A stretch of 64,000 nt of DNA from an uncultured Lachnospiraceae bacterium (GTDB taxonomy: Bacteria; Bacillota; Clostridia; Lachnospirales; Lachnospiraceae). A program made the translations under genes and the position numbers. Below are positions 50,801 through 58,904 of this stretch, piece after piece. Each line of letters starts with the position of its first letter. Position 1 is the stretch's first letter. The DNA is taken from assembly GCA_910588875.1 (NCBI GenBank), contig CAJURT010000010.1:15928-79927 (forward strand). Reading direction: 5' to 3'. Under the pieces are notes generated by a model. It searched no databases and was not told where the DNA came from. It saw only the letters and a program-made list of their open reading frames with translations.

Positions 50801-53126
50801 GATGCTGTGTGAGGTGAAGCGGGGGGAAGGGGTGAAGACTCAGAACCGGAGGTTTTTGGATGCCTTTTTTGGCTGGAAGATGACCAACTGCCTCTATCAG
50901 AAGGGGGAGGCAGCCTTGGGGGAGGACACCTGGCTGGGAGAACTGATGCGCAGGCTGTATGACTGGATTGTGCCGGTGCTGGTGGATGCGGAACTTCGCC
51001 GGGGCGAGGCGGAGACAGAGTTTTCCTGGGACATGCGGGGCGTCAGCTATATCTGCGGAACCGGCTACCTGGTGCGGATCCTTATGGCGCTGGGGAAGGA
51101 TACTTTGAGCCGGGATGCCTATTATTCCTACTATTATGGCGGCAATACCCGCAGCAAAAAAGATGTGCTGAGCAGCCTTTTAAAGGCATGCTATCCCCAA
51201 AAGGGAGAGACAGGGGAGGATCTGCGGGCAGCGCTGAAGGGCACGCACATCAGGGAGCCGCGGCTGATTGAGGTGGCCATGTATGCACCCCAGTGGATTG
51301 AGGTGATCCAGGGCTATCTGGGCTGGCAGGGGCTGAAGAGCGGATGTTATTATTTTATGGCCCATATGAATGAATATTTTGATGACCAAAAGAAGGCCAT
51401 CATTGCCAGGTTTACTCCCCTGACCCCGGAGGAACTGCGAAACGGGGCTTTTGACGTGACATGGTTTGAGGAGGCCTATGGGTTATTGGGGGAGAAAAAT
51501 TTCGGCCTGCTTTACCAGGCGGCCAAATATATTTCCAGCGGCACAGCCCATTCCCGGGCAAGGAAATATGCGGATGCGGCCACAGGCAAGGTGACCTTGG
51601 AAATGCTCCGCAAAGAGATTGGGGCCAAGAGAAATAAAGATCTGCTGATGAGTTATGGCCTGGTTCCTTTTGGGGAGAACCGGGAGCAGGATTTGCTGGA
51701 ACGTTACCAGTATATCCAGCAGTACCAGAAGGAGAGCCGCCAGTTCGGCGCCCAGAGGCGGGCCAGTGAGGCGAAGGCAGCAGAATTGGCATTGGTAAAC
51801 CTAAGTGTCCGGGCTGGTTTCGGGGATGTGACCCGGCTGACATTGAATATGGAATCCCGGCTGGCGGAGGCATATGGCTCGTTGATGGACTGGGCGCTGG
51901 TGGAGGATGTGGAGATCCGCCTCCATATCGGGGAGGATGGAAAAAGCCAGATCCTGTGCCGGAAAAACGGTAAGGAACTTAAGTCTGTCCCCTCCCGCCT
52001 GGGGAAGAAGCCCTATGTGCTGGAGGTTAAGGAGGCACATAAGAAGCTGAAGGATCAGTATTCGCGCACCCGGGAGATGATGGAGGAAGCCATGGAGCAC
52101 GGGACGGTGTTTTCTGCGGCGGAGGTGGCCCAGCTGTTTGGCAATCCGGTGGTACGGGCGGTTCTCAAATCCCTGGTGTTTGTCCAAGGGGAACCTGCAA
52201 AAGGAGATATGTCCCCGACAGTGTTTGGTTTTGTGCGTATGCAAGAGGGCGGGCCTGGAGAACAAGAAGGGATTTCTCTGACCGCCTGGGACGGACATTT
52301 GTCAGCGCTGCCGCCGGAGGGGAGGCTGCGCATTGCCCATCCCCTGGATCTTTACCGTTCCGGCCAGTGGCATGAGTACCAGAAATATCTTTTCAGCCAT
52401 GGCATCCGGCAGCCATTCAAACAGGTTTTCCGTGAGTTATATGTGAAGCTGCCGGAAGAGGCGGGACAGAGGTATTCCCGGATGTTCGCCGGGAACCAGA
52501 TCCAGCCTAAAAAGACCGTAGGCTGCCTGCGGGGGCGCCGCTGGGTGGCTGATTTTGAGGAAGGGCTGCAGAAGATTTATTATAAGGAGAATATTATTGC
52601 CCGGATCTATGCCCTGGCGGACTGGTTTTCTCCCAGTGACGTGGAAGCGCCCACATTGGAGTGGGTGGAGTTCTCGGACCGGAAGACCTTCCAGCCCCTG
52701 ACCATAGGGCAGGTGCCGGAACTGATTTACAGTGAGGTCATGCGGGATGTGGATTTGGCGGTCAGTGTGGCCCATGCCGGCGGCGTGGATCCGGAGACCA
52801 GCCATTCCACCATCGAGATGCGGCGGGCAATCGTGGAATTCAACCTGCCCTTGTTTGGGCTTAAGAATGTCACATTGTCTGGCAGCCATGCACGGATTCA
52901 GGGCAGCAGGGCTTCCTACAACGTCCATTTGGGCAGTGGGGTGGTACATTTGGAAGGAGGCAGGATGTTAATGATCCTGCCGGTACATAGCCAAAAGCGG
53001 GGCAAGCTGTTCCTTCCCTTTGTGGACGAGGATCCGAAGACGGCGGAGATTATGGCGAAGATTGTGTTTTTGGCGGAGGATAAGAAGATTAAGGATCCGT
53101 CTGTGCTGAGGCAGATTCTGGGATGA
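47871..53126 (+). CDS. Giant DUF4132-type protein, 1751 residues
   Basis: This very large soluble protein has a long N-terminal helical-repeat-like region (about 1-700), a middle part rich in Trp and Tyr (about 700-1300), a stretch resembling DUF4132 from the E. coli MolR/YehI family (about 1300-1480, DVTRLTLNMESRLAEAYGS and FGNPVVRAVLKSLVF) and a C-terminal domain that I recall as DUF7737 (about 1640-1750, GSHARIQGSRASYNVHLG, PFVDEDPKTAEIM). No ATPase or nuclease motif is visible. ATG at 47871 overlaps nothing, lying one base after the previous stop, and uses GGTGAG as its ribosome site. Function unknown; the call rests on the C-terminal pattern. Confidence 0.75.
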   Translation: MAGFGWNSRNEIGKKRIKALEERIGKLSGEEKELALQIKNSQMGGSQIILRIAREYEADPKKRPSDWFRPKNASGTLLRLGKPSALAVSRQKLLDAFVPKEFQASYLAIIDKLNQFPFTRGWMRRTVRTASYRPQVFMVFSLLMTYEKLFYCGERLEDVILWRLDEEKLDYIRNDYYFYMGFSYLYAAEIDRGNQAVIGALREVMLSENNTGYLDREMILGIIRSDNEELQELLCRLLLAARLQEGLRQAICESMDEGTPKAFLKLLQVIEENGLIRFSSVKRAVSTWIGIFHEEQADRVNGKLLSLMGKCLREEDFCRELLGTNDSIAISTALWAQGFYEAENAVRSMKELVEKGTKNQRLTASFYNNSLYDEEIRMQVAKKVILGQEDMELTAAFFPAFTEHTMRLIRKAVHDRVYDSELREPQAMEAAECFGSRQEAEQLYGRFLGLYGQLPKKGLAYDPCIFPWYRVELAPADVVSQLAFLAYVLQDEEKITEAAALLGEAGSDMRAVLFNLLLYRPSNTRQRELAIGYVGNADTKTSVKAVQVVKKLSLAEPEYRMVEDMLRFKRSSLRGTLIGVLMGQPEEKMEGSLRRLLQDKREEKRSAGLDMLLRLSRDEKRGKLYGQVKGLAALVENPTDKERILLQELEGRPGESAAEKKGHGIYDPDAPDVLLQPWPKERQKTPAQMMAECMPLTVKEALAKIKKLDELVGANKDYEYVAANGERTLLGNAYGSLEGKQVNQKPFWDRKLTDYPLAEVFGRFYEEEIRDYRVLIELETLLNQKSVGAYKAAEPFYRKIFGGLPFEPQGIGMEYGKQIQDIMAVYRWQFFDRKVLLETGISLATAMEAAVNRENKIIRYSYAGWNGRMTETTAPVSSQPFFSRYLAGLSVGADGEEPGDEADAFRRAFAAAWRLEIKCQEDRLRRRFLFGGGIGRESAMTGICPYWFLKAYHEGLIGEDTLCKAVMEDFAREDCLRMLCEVKRGEGVKTQNRRFLDAFFGWKMTNCLYQKGEAALGEDTWLGELMRRLYDWIVPVLVDAELRRGEAETEFSWDMRGVSYICGTGYLVRILMALGKDTLSRDAYYSYYYGGNTRSKKDVLSSLLKACYPQKGETGEDLRAALKGTHIREPRLIEVAMYAPQWIEVIQGYLGWQGLKSGCYYFMAHMNEYFDDQKKAIIARFTPLTPEELRNGAFDVTWFEEAYGLLGEKNFGLLYQAAKYISSGTAHSRARKYADAATGKVTLEMLRKEIGAKRNKDLLMSYGLVPFGENREQDLLERYQYIQQYQKESRQFGAQRRASEAKAAELALVNLSVRAGFGDVTRLTLNMESRLAEAYGSLMDWALVEDVEIRLHIGEDGKSQILCRKNGKELKSVPSRLGKKPYVLEVKEAHKKLKDQYSRTREMMEEAMEHGTVFSAAEVAQLFGNPVVRAVLKSLVFVQGEPAKGDMSPTVFGFVRMQEGGPGEQEGISLTAWDGHLSALPPEGRLRIAHPLDLYRSGQWHEYQKYLFSHGIRQPFKQVFRELYVKLPEEAGQRYSRMFAGNQIQPKKTVGCLRGRRWVADFEEGLQKIYYKENIIARIYALADWFSPSDVEAPTLEWVEFSDRKTFQPLTIGQVPELIYSEVMRDVDLAVSVAHAGGVDPETSHSTIEMRRAIVEFNLPLFGLKNVTLSGSHARIQGSRASYNVHLGSGVVHLEGGRMLMILPVHSQKRGKLFLPFVDEDPKTAEIMAKIVFLAEDKKIKDPSVLRQILG

Positions 53127-53229
53127 CTTGGATTGCAGTGCTGATGGCCGGGGATTTTTTATGGTGAAGAGTGTTTTGCCTGTTGAAAGAAAACCTAGTG
53201 CTGAATTCACCGAAATTTCCGCAATGTAG

Positions 53230-53266
53230 TACTATGTGTTACATTTGGGCAATTTACATAGTGATA
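53230..53266 (+). promoter_or_regulatory. Imperfect inverted repeat upstream of FadR-type gene
   Basis: ACTATGTGTTACA and its inverted partner AATTTACATAGT flank a short centre (about 53231-53262). It is a candidate regulator site 40 bases before the promoter, binding protein unknown. Confidence 0.35.
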
Positions 53267-53296
53267 TGGAGGATTTTGAAATATAAGTAATATAGA

Positions 53297-53325
53297 TTGA
53301 CAGATTATTGGAACTGTGGTATGGT
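53297..53325 (+). promoter_or_regulatory. Promoter of the FadR-type regulator gene
   Basis: TTGACA at 53297-53302 and TATGGT at 53320-53325 with 17 bases between; a direct repeat AACTGTG(G/A)TA (53312 and 53330) overlaps the -10 region and could bind the regulator. Confidence 0.65.
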
Positions 53326-53367
53326 TAAAACTGTGATACATGACGAAAAAGAACGCGGGAACATGAA

Positions 53368-54051
53368 ATGACAGACAAAATCAAACGAATACCGCTTCAG
53401 TCGGAGATTATCCGATACCTACAGGAGTATATTGAAGAGAATCATTTAAAGGCAGGGGATCGGCTGCCCTCCCAGGAACAGCTGCTCCGGATGATGGGCG
53501 TGAGCAGGACTTCTCTGCGGGAGGCCATGAAGACTCTGGAGGCCAGGGGGATTATCCGGGTGCACAATGGCAAGGGGGTCTATGTGAGCGAGGGGGAGGA
53601 CAGCGCCATGCCGACCCTTCTGGACTTTGCCAGGGAGAAGGAGAAGCTTTTGGACATGCTGGAGGTCCGGAAGGTCCTGGAGAGGGAGATCCTGCGGATG
53701 GTGATTCACAGGGCCACGCCGGAGGAGATTGAGGAACTGGGAGGGATCACGGCAGTTCTGATGGAGAAGTTCCGCCGGGGGGAGCAGCAGACCGCGGTGG
53801 ATAAGAAGTTCCATTATACGATCTACCGCCTGTCTCACAATCAGGTGATGTACCAGATGATTTTATCCATCAGCAGTATCATGGATCGGTTTTGGGAATT
53901 TCCGCTGGATATGGAGGATCCGTTTCTGGCCAGCCTGCCTCTCCATGAGAAGCTTTATCAGGCGATCTGTGAGAAGGATGTGAGGAAGGCCCAGGCGATC
54001 AATGAGCGGCTTTTGGATGCGATTTATCAGGATATCCGGAATCAGAGATGA
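53368..54051 (+). CDS. GntR-family regulator, FadR subfamily (FCD domain)
   Basis: This 227-residue regulator has an N-terminal winged helix (about 8-75: LQSEIIRYLQEYIEENHL, RLPSQEQLLRMMGVSRTSLREAMKTL, VHNGKGVYVS) and a C-terminal all-helical FCD effector domain (about 95-220) with the metal-site-type His residues (FHYTIYRLSHN, LPLHEKLYQAI). FCD regulators sense small carboxylates or sugar acids. It is encoded just before the PLP enzyme and the sugar transporter operon and may control them; the effector is unknown. Confidence 0.92.
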   Translation: MTDKIKRIPLQSEIIRYLQEYIEENHLKAGDRLPSQEQLLRMMGVSRTSLREAMKTLEARGIIRVHNGKGVYVSEGEDSAMPTLLDFAREKEKLLDMLEVRKVLEREILRMVIHRATPEEIEELGGITAVLMEKFRRGEQQTAVDKKFHYTIYRLSHNQVMYQMILSISSIMDRFWEFPLDMEDPFLASLPLHEKLYQAICEKDVRKAQAINERLLDAIYQDIRNQR

Positions 54052-54156
54052 GACCGGGTGTACTTTTGAAAAAACCTATCATACAGCATATAGCATATAG
54101 GGGTGCTTTATTACGGTCATAAAGCGGATATAGGATATTACATAAAGGAGCAGGCC

Positions 54157-55341
54157 ATGTCGGATCAGAACCAGTATTTGAAGAACAGTAAGCTGATTAC
54201 AGCCCATTACGGTGAGGAGTATGAGCACTATTATAATGCCATCGTGCCCCCGGTTTTTATGAATTCCCTGAATGTGTTTGAGACTTTGGATGAGTATTAT
54301 GAGTTTGACAGGAGGGACAAGCACAAATATTGTTATGGAAGGGTGCAGAATCCTACGGTCCGTATTCTGGAGGATAAGATCCGGGCGCTGGAGCATGGTT
54401 TGGGGGCACTGGCTTTTGCATCCGGGATGGCGGCGGCGACTACAGCGGTGCTCTCGGTCTGCAAAGCAGGCAGCCATGTGGTCTGCATTCACAATGCCTA
54501 TGGCCCGCTGAAGGATTTTCTGAACGGGTATTGCCGGGAGCATATGAATATAAGCGTCACTTATGTGGAAGGAGACCGGCTGGAGGAGTTTGAGGCTGCT
54601 GTCCGGGAGGATACGGATCTGGTGATTCTGGAAAGCCCTTCTTCGGTGATCTTTTCTCTCCAGGATATCCGCGGGGTGGCAGAGATTGCCGGGAAATGCG
54701 GTGCGAAGGTGTATATTGACAATACGTACTGTACGTCGGTCTATCAGCAGCCGCTGGATCTGGGAGCGGATATTGTCATGCATACGACTTCCAAGTATAT
54801 CGGCGGCCACAGCGATGTGATCGGGGGCATGCTGGCGGTGAAGGATCCGGGACTGATGGAAAGGCTTTTGGCCTACCGGGAACTGTTCGGGGGAATTCCG
54901 GGGCCCATGGAGGCCTGGCTGATGATCCGGGGGCTGCGGACGATGGAGGTGCGGATTGCGAAGCACCAGGAGACGGCCATGGCAGTTGCGAAGTTTTTGG
55001 AGAATCACCCGAGGGTGAGGAAGGTGAATTATCCCGGGCTGCCTTCTCATCCTCAGTATGAGTTGATGAAGCGGCAGCAGAGCGGCAATACGGGACTTTT
55101 GAGTTTTGAGATTGACGGCACGGCAGAGCAGGCGGCCCAGTTGGCGCAAAGCCTGGAGATCTTTAAGATCGGGGTTTCCTGGGGCGGTTTTGAGAGCCTG
55201 GTGTTCCTGCCTCATGCCAGACAGACGCCTGAGAACTGCCGGGTGCTGCGGGGAGACCGGAATATCATCCGGATTCACTGCGGGCTGGAGGGGGAGGAGA
55301 ACCTGATCTCTGATCTGGAGTCAGCCTTTGAGAAGCTGTAG
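54157..55341 (+). CDS. Cys/Met-metabolism PLP-dependent enzyme
   Basis: This 394-residue PLP enzyme belongs to the cystathionine gamma-synthase/beta- and gamma-lyase family (fold type I). Lys213 in HTTSKYIGGHSD is the PLP lysine, and YGRVQNPTVRILEDKI with FASGMAAATTAV are family landmarks. Which sulfur reaction it runs cannot be told from sequence. ATG at 54157 follows AAAGGAGC; the frame is open from 54103. It sits between a FadR-type regulator and a sugar ABC transporter, where a sulfur-amino-acid enzyme is unexpected. Confidence 0.9.
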   Translation: MSDQNQYLKNSKLITAHYGEEYEHYYNAIVPPVFMNSLNVFETLDEYYEFDRRDKHKYCYGRVQNPTVRILEDKIRALEHGLGALAFASGMAAATTAVLSVCKAGSHVVCIHNAYGPLKDFLNGYCREHMNISVTYVEGDRLEEFEAAVREDTDLVILESPSSVIFSLQDIRGVAEIAGKCGAKVYIDNTYCTSVYQQPLDLGADIVMHTTSKYIGGHSDVIGGMLAVKDPGLMERLLAYRELFGGIPGPMEAWLMIRGLRTMEVRIAKHQETAMAVAKFLENHPRVRKVNYPGLPSHPQYELMKRQQSGNTGLLSFEIDGTAEQAAQLAQSLEIFKIGVSWGGFESLVFLPHARQTPENCRVLRGDRNIIRIHCGLEGEENLISDLESAFEKL

Positions 55342-55416
55342 GTTTTGCAGGGAATGAGGTATTATCGGAATGTTTTCGTGCCTGGTTCTGACAGACGGTC
55401 TGGTCTGGCAGAGGGA

Positions 55417-55444
55417 TTGGACAGAAAGGGTTCCGAAATATAGA
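55417..55444 (+). promoter_or_regulatory. Promoter of the sugar transport operon
   Basis: TTGGAC at 55417-55422 and TATAGA at 55439-55444 with 16 bases between. A direct repeat CTACCACGA (near 55452 and 55464) lies just downstream and could be an operator. Confidence 0.45.
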
Positions 55445-55489
55445 AGGGTACCTACCACGAGTATCTACCACGAAAAAGGAGGAGAACAC

Positions 55490-56872
55490 ATGAAGAAGAG
55501 AAGATTGGCAGCAATGGTGCTGGCGGCAGTGATGCTGACAGGATGCGGCGGTGGCGGCGGTGGGGAGACCACCACGCAGGCGGCCGGCGGCGGGGATGGG
55601 GCGGTTCCGGCCCAGACAGAGGCGGCGGGGGCGGTTTCCGGGGAGGCGGTGACGATCACCCTGGTGGAATCCCTGACCAGCCCGGAACGTACGGCAGTGA
55701 TCCGCGAAATTGCGGATAAGTATCAGGCGGATCATCCCAATGTAACCATAGAGATCATTTCTCCGCCGCTGGAGAATGCGGATTCCAAGATCACCCAGAT
55801 GCTGATGAACGGCAGCGGGGCGGATATCGTTGAGGTGCGTGACTCGACCATTACCCAGTATGCGACCAATGGCTGGATTGCGGATCTGCAGCAGTATATT
55901 GACGCCTGGGATGAGAAGGATACCCTGACAGAGTCAGCGGATGAGGTCATCCATTATTTCCAGGATACGGCATATATGATGCCCTATGGCTTTTACCAGA
56001 GGGGGCTTTTTTACCGTGCCGACTGGTTTACCGAGAAGAACCTGAAAAAGCCGGAGACCTGGCAGGATGTGTATGATGCCGGCTTGGCGATTACGGATCC
56101 GGCAAACAGCCGTTTCGGCTATTCCTTCCGCGGAGGCACAAGCGGATACCAATATGCGGATACGATCTATTGGAGCTGGCTGGGAACGGATAAGATTGCC
56201 GATCCCACGGCAGGATATTATCTCAAGGATGGCAACGGCGCTACCATCTTCACGCTGCCGGAGGTGAAGGAGGCCCTTCATTTTTATAAGGATCTCTTTA
56301 AGAACACCTGTCCCACGGATTCCATTGCCTGGGGATTTTCCGAGATGGTGCAGGGCTTTGTGGGAGGAACCACGGCGATGCTGATTCAGGATCCGGAGGT
56401 GATTGCCACCTGTTCCGCCGATATGTCTGACGACCAGTGGGAATTGGTGCCGTTCCCCAAGGGACCCTCCGGACAGGCGGTGTTCCCCAATGGGTTTGCC
56501 GGCTGGGGGATGACTTCTTTTACGGAGCATCCGGCAGAGACCGCGGATTTCCTGCTGTTTTTGTCGAATTCCGAGAACAATACCTACTTTGCAAAGAACT
56601 ACTCCACCATCCCGATTCACAATAATGCGGCGGAGAAGGATACCTATTTCTCAGAGGGGCGTTTTGCCATGTATATGGATATGGCAGCCGAGCCGGAGGT
56701 ATACCGCCATGCCGCATATCCGCAGATGTATGAGGCGTTTGCCACCTACAAGACCGAGGTGGATGTGATGTACCAGAAATATCTCACCGATGAGATCTCG
56801 GATGATGAGCTGCTGAACTGGCTTGATGAGTTCTGGAAGAAGGCATACGAGGACGAAGGACAGAAGTGGTAA
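55490..56872 (+). CDS. ABC sugar importer, substrate-binding lipoprotein
   Basis: This 460-residue protein is an extracellular binding protein of the carbohydrate uptake-1 (MalE/UgpB-like) class. A signal peptide ends in the lipobox LTGC with Cys19 as lipid anchor; a Gly/Thr/Ala-rich linker (about 20-60) follows, then VTITLVESLTSPERTAVIREIADKY, the two-lobe binding fold with SGADIVEVRDSTITQYA and a Trp-rich surface. ATG 55490 follows AAGGAGGAG. Substrate is probably an oligosaccharide, in view of the downstream mannosidase and glucosidase, but this is inference. Confidence 0.93.
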   Translation: MKKRRLAAMVLAAVMLTGCGGGGGGETTTQAAGGGDGAVPAQTEAAGAVSGEAVTITLVESLTSPERTAVIREIADKYQADHPNVTIEIISPPLENADSKITQMLMNGSGADIVEVRDSTITQYATNGWIADLQQYIDAWDEKDTLTESADEVIHYFQDTAYMMPYGFYQRGLFYRADWFTEKNLKKPETWQDVYDAGLAITDPANSRFGYSFRGGTSGYQYADTIYWSWLGTDKIADPTAGYYLKDGNGATIFTLPEVKEALHFYKDLFKNTCPTDSIAWGFSEMVQGFVGGTTAMLIQDPEVIATCSADMSDDQWELVPFPKGPSGQAVFPNGFAGWGMTSFTEHPAETADFLLFLSNSENNTYFAKNYSTIPIHNNAAEKDTYFSEGRFAMYMDMAAEPEVYRHAAYPQMYEAFATYKTEVDVMYQKYLTDEISDDELLNWLDEFWKKAYEDEGQKW

Positions 56873-56942
56873 TTCTCAGGGAAGGTTCCCGGAAGGCGGG
56901 AATGAGTTGAGAAAATCAGTTTTCATCAGTGTTTAGAAGGAT

Positions 56943-56983
56943 ACCGGCACGGGGACTGCCATGGGCACAGTCTTCGTGCCGGT
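56943..56983 (+). other. Stem-loop between binding-protein and permease genes
   Basis: ACCGGCACG pairs with CGTGCCGGT, with GACTG/CAGTC inside. No T-run follows, so this is more likely an mRNA-stabilising hairpin that keeps the binding protein message more abundant than the permease message. Confidence 0.6.
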
Positions 56984-57022
56984 GTGGAAATAGGGTTTTC
57001 ACAGGGAAGAGGAGGGTACGGA

Positions 57023-57928
57023 ATGAAACAAAAATCGAAACTACGAATGAGGCGGACACGGTTTATCTTTTTTATGGTTCTTCCTGCCGTCATTATCCCC
57101 ATGATATTTACGTATTATCCCATGCTTAAGGGTTCTATGATGGCATTTCAGAGTTATAATCTGATGAATGTAAAGAACATCAAATGGATCGGGCTGGAGA
57201 ATTTCCGGAAGCTGTTTTCCCATAGCGCCAGCAACTCGTTTTACACCACCATGCTGAACACGGTGAAATGGGTGGGGCTGTCGCTGTTTTTCCAGTTTAC
57301 GGTGGGATTCGGCATTGCGCTGCTGTTAAAGAGGAAGTTTCGGGGAGCCAGCATTTACCAGGCTCTGATCTTTTTCCCCTGGGCAGTGTCAGGCTTTATC
57401 ATCGGCATCATGTGGCGCTGGATGTTCAATGGCACTTCCGGGGTCATCAATGATATCTTGATGAAGCTGCATCTCATCAGCCAGCCGGTAGGGTGGCTGG
57501 CGGACAAGGGGACAGCCCTTTATTCCTGTATTGCGGCAAATATCTGGTATGGGATCCCTTATTTTACCATCATGATTACCGCGGCCTTGCGGGGGGTGTC
57601 TGAGGATCTGTATGAGGCGGCGGATGTGGACGGGGCCAGTGCGTTCCAGAAGTTTACGAATATTACGGTGCCCTGCATCCGTTCGGTGCTCCTTTTGACG
57701 GTGCTTCTGCGGGTGATCTGGATTTTCAATTTCCCGGACCTGATCTATTCCATGACGCAGGGAGGCCCGGCAGGCTCTTCCAATATCGTTACCTCTTATA
57801 TGATGCAGCTGGTCCAGAGCCTGGATTACGGCCTGGCTTCGGCAGTCGGCGTGCTGTGCATCCTGTTTTTGGTAGCCTTTGTGGTGGTCTATATGTCAAT
57901 AACGAAATATGCACAGGAGGAGGCGTAG
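57023..57928 (+). CDS. ABC sugar importer permease (MalF-like)
   Basis: This 301-residue membrane protein has six TM helices and the EAA loop (EDLYEAADVDGASAFQKF, about 200) that contacts the ATPase. ATG at 57023 follows GAGGAGGG; the frame is open from 56984. It works with the adjacent MalG-like permease. No ABC ATPase is encoded near here, so a shared multi-sugar ATPase (MsmX type) from elsewhere is implied. Confidence 0.94.
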   Translation: MKQKSKLRMRRTRFIFFMVLPAVIIPMIFTYYPMLKGSMMAFQSYNLMNVKNIKWIGLENFRKLFSHSASNSFYTTMLNTVKWVGLSLFFQFTVGFGIALLLKRKFRGASIYQALIFFPWAVSGFIIGIMWRWMFNGTSGVINDILMKLHLISQPVGWLADKGTALYSCIAANIWYGIPYFTIMITAALRGVSEDLYEAADVDGASAFQKFTNITVPCIRSVLLLTVLLRVIWIFNFPDLIYSMTQGGPAGSSNIVTSYMMQLVQSLDYGLASAVGVLCILFLVAFVVVYMSITKYAQEEA

Positions 57929-57929
57929 T

Positions 57930-58772
57930 ATGACGGCAAAAAGCAAGAGAACACTGGCAGCAGTTGTGAAGATTATTGTGCTGGGATTTTTTTTGGTCCT
58001 GGTGATGTTTCCTTTTGTGTGGATGCTGCTGACCTCCTTAAAGGGTTCCCAGGGGGAGATCTATGCCTTCCCGGTAAAGTACCTGCCCAATCCGGTATCC
58101 TTCGTGAATTACGTGGAGATGCTGTGGAAGGGGAGTTTTGCCCGGTATATGCTGAATTCCCTGATCTGTTCCTCAGTGGCGGCCTTTTGCTCGGTGTTTA
58201 TCGCCATCCTGGCCAGCTATGTGATCAGCCGTTTCCGTTTCCGGTTTAAGGGAGCGCTGCTTCTGTTCTTCCTGATTACACAGATGATTCCCATGTTTAT
58301 CATGCTGGCACCTCTTTATCAGATGTTAGCCAAGGCAAAGATGCTGAATAACCTGTGGGGCCTGGCGTTTTTGTACACCAACATGATGATTCCCTTTTCG
58401 GTGGTGACCTTGTGCGGTTTCTTTGATAACGTGCCGAAATCCCTGGAGGAAGCGGCGTGGATTGATGGGTGCGGATATTTTTCGGCTTTGTTCCGGGTGG
58501 CAGTTCCGGTGATCAAGCCGGGGATTGCGGCGAGTATTATCTTTGCCTTTATCAATTCCTGGAATGAACTGTTTATGGCGGTTATGTTCATCGATGTGGA
58601 CAAGTTTAAGACCATCCCGGTGGGGTTAAACGGGCTGATTCTGAAGTATGATATCAAGTGGGGGGAGATGGCGGCAGGGACGATCATGTCTCTGATTCCG
58701 ACCATGTGTTTGTTTGCGTTTGCACAGAAATATATGATTGAAGGGCTGACGGCCGGGGCTGTGAAAGGTTAG
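57930..58772 (+). CDS. ABC sugar importer permease (MalG-like)
   Basis: This 280-residue membrane protein has six TM helices and the EAA loop (PKSLEEAAWIDGCGYFSAL, about 170-188). ATG at 57930 follows GGAGGAGG and lies one base after the previous stop. With the MalF-like permease it forms the channel of the importer. It is followed by a strong terminator, which separates it from the glycosidase genes. Confidence 0.94.
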   Translation: MTAKSKRTLAAVVKIIVLGFFLVLVMFPFVWMLLTSLKGSQGEIYAFPVKYLPNPVSFVNYVEMLWKGSFARYMLNSLICSSVAAFCSVFIAILASYVISRFRFRFKGALLLFFLITQMIPMFIMLAPLYQMLAKAKMLNNLWGLAFLYTNMMIPFSVVTLCGFFDNVPKSLEEAAWIDGCGYFSALFRVAVPVIKPGIAASIIFAFINSWNELFMAVMFIDVDKFKTIPVGLNGLILKYDIKWGEMAAGTIMSLIPTMCLFAFAQKYMIEGLTAGAVKG

Positions 58773-58787
58773 AAAAAAGCAGAAGGC

Positions 58788-58830
58788 AAAAGCGCCCGGG
58801 CAGATGGTTTTTCTGCCTGGGCGCTTTTGT
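58788..58830 (+). terminator. Terminator after the sugar permease genes
   Basis: AAAAGCGCCCGGGCAGA and TCTGCCTGGGCGCTTTT form a stem of about 17 bp (one G-T pair) with a 7-base loop, ending in TTTTG. It runs into the repeat at 58825-58861. Confidence 0.85.
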
Positions 58831-58861
58831 TTCATAGGAAAGTGCATGTTATGATACAAAA
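58825..58861. repeat. Terminator-linked palindromic repeat, third copy
   Basis: TTTTGTTTCATAGGAAAG followed by TGCATGTTATGATACAAAA is a degenerate copy of the 37773-37812 repeat, sharing CATAGGAAAGTGC, ATGATACAAAA and the following GCTCCGCG. In both cases it sits on the T-run of a terminator. Confidence 0.75.
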
Positions 58862-58904
58862 TGCTCCGCGGGGATTCTTTTATGTGGAAGAGGAGGGACA
58901 GGGA

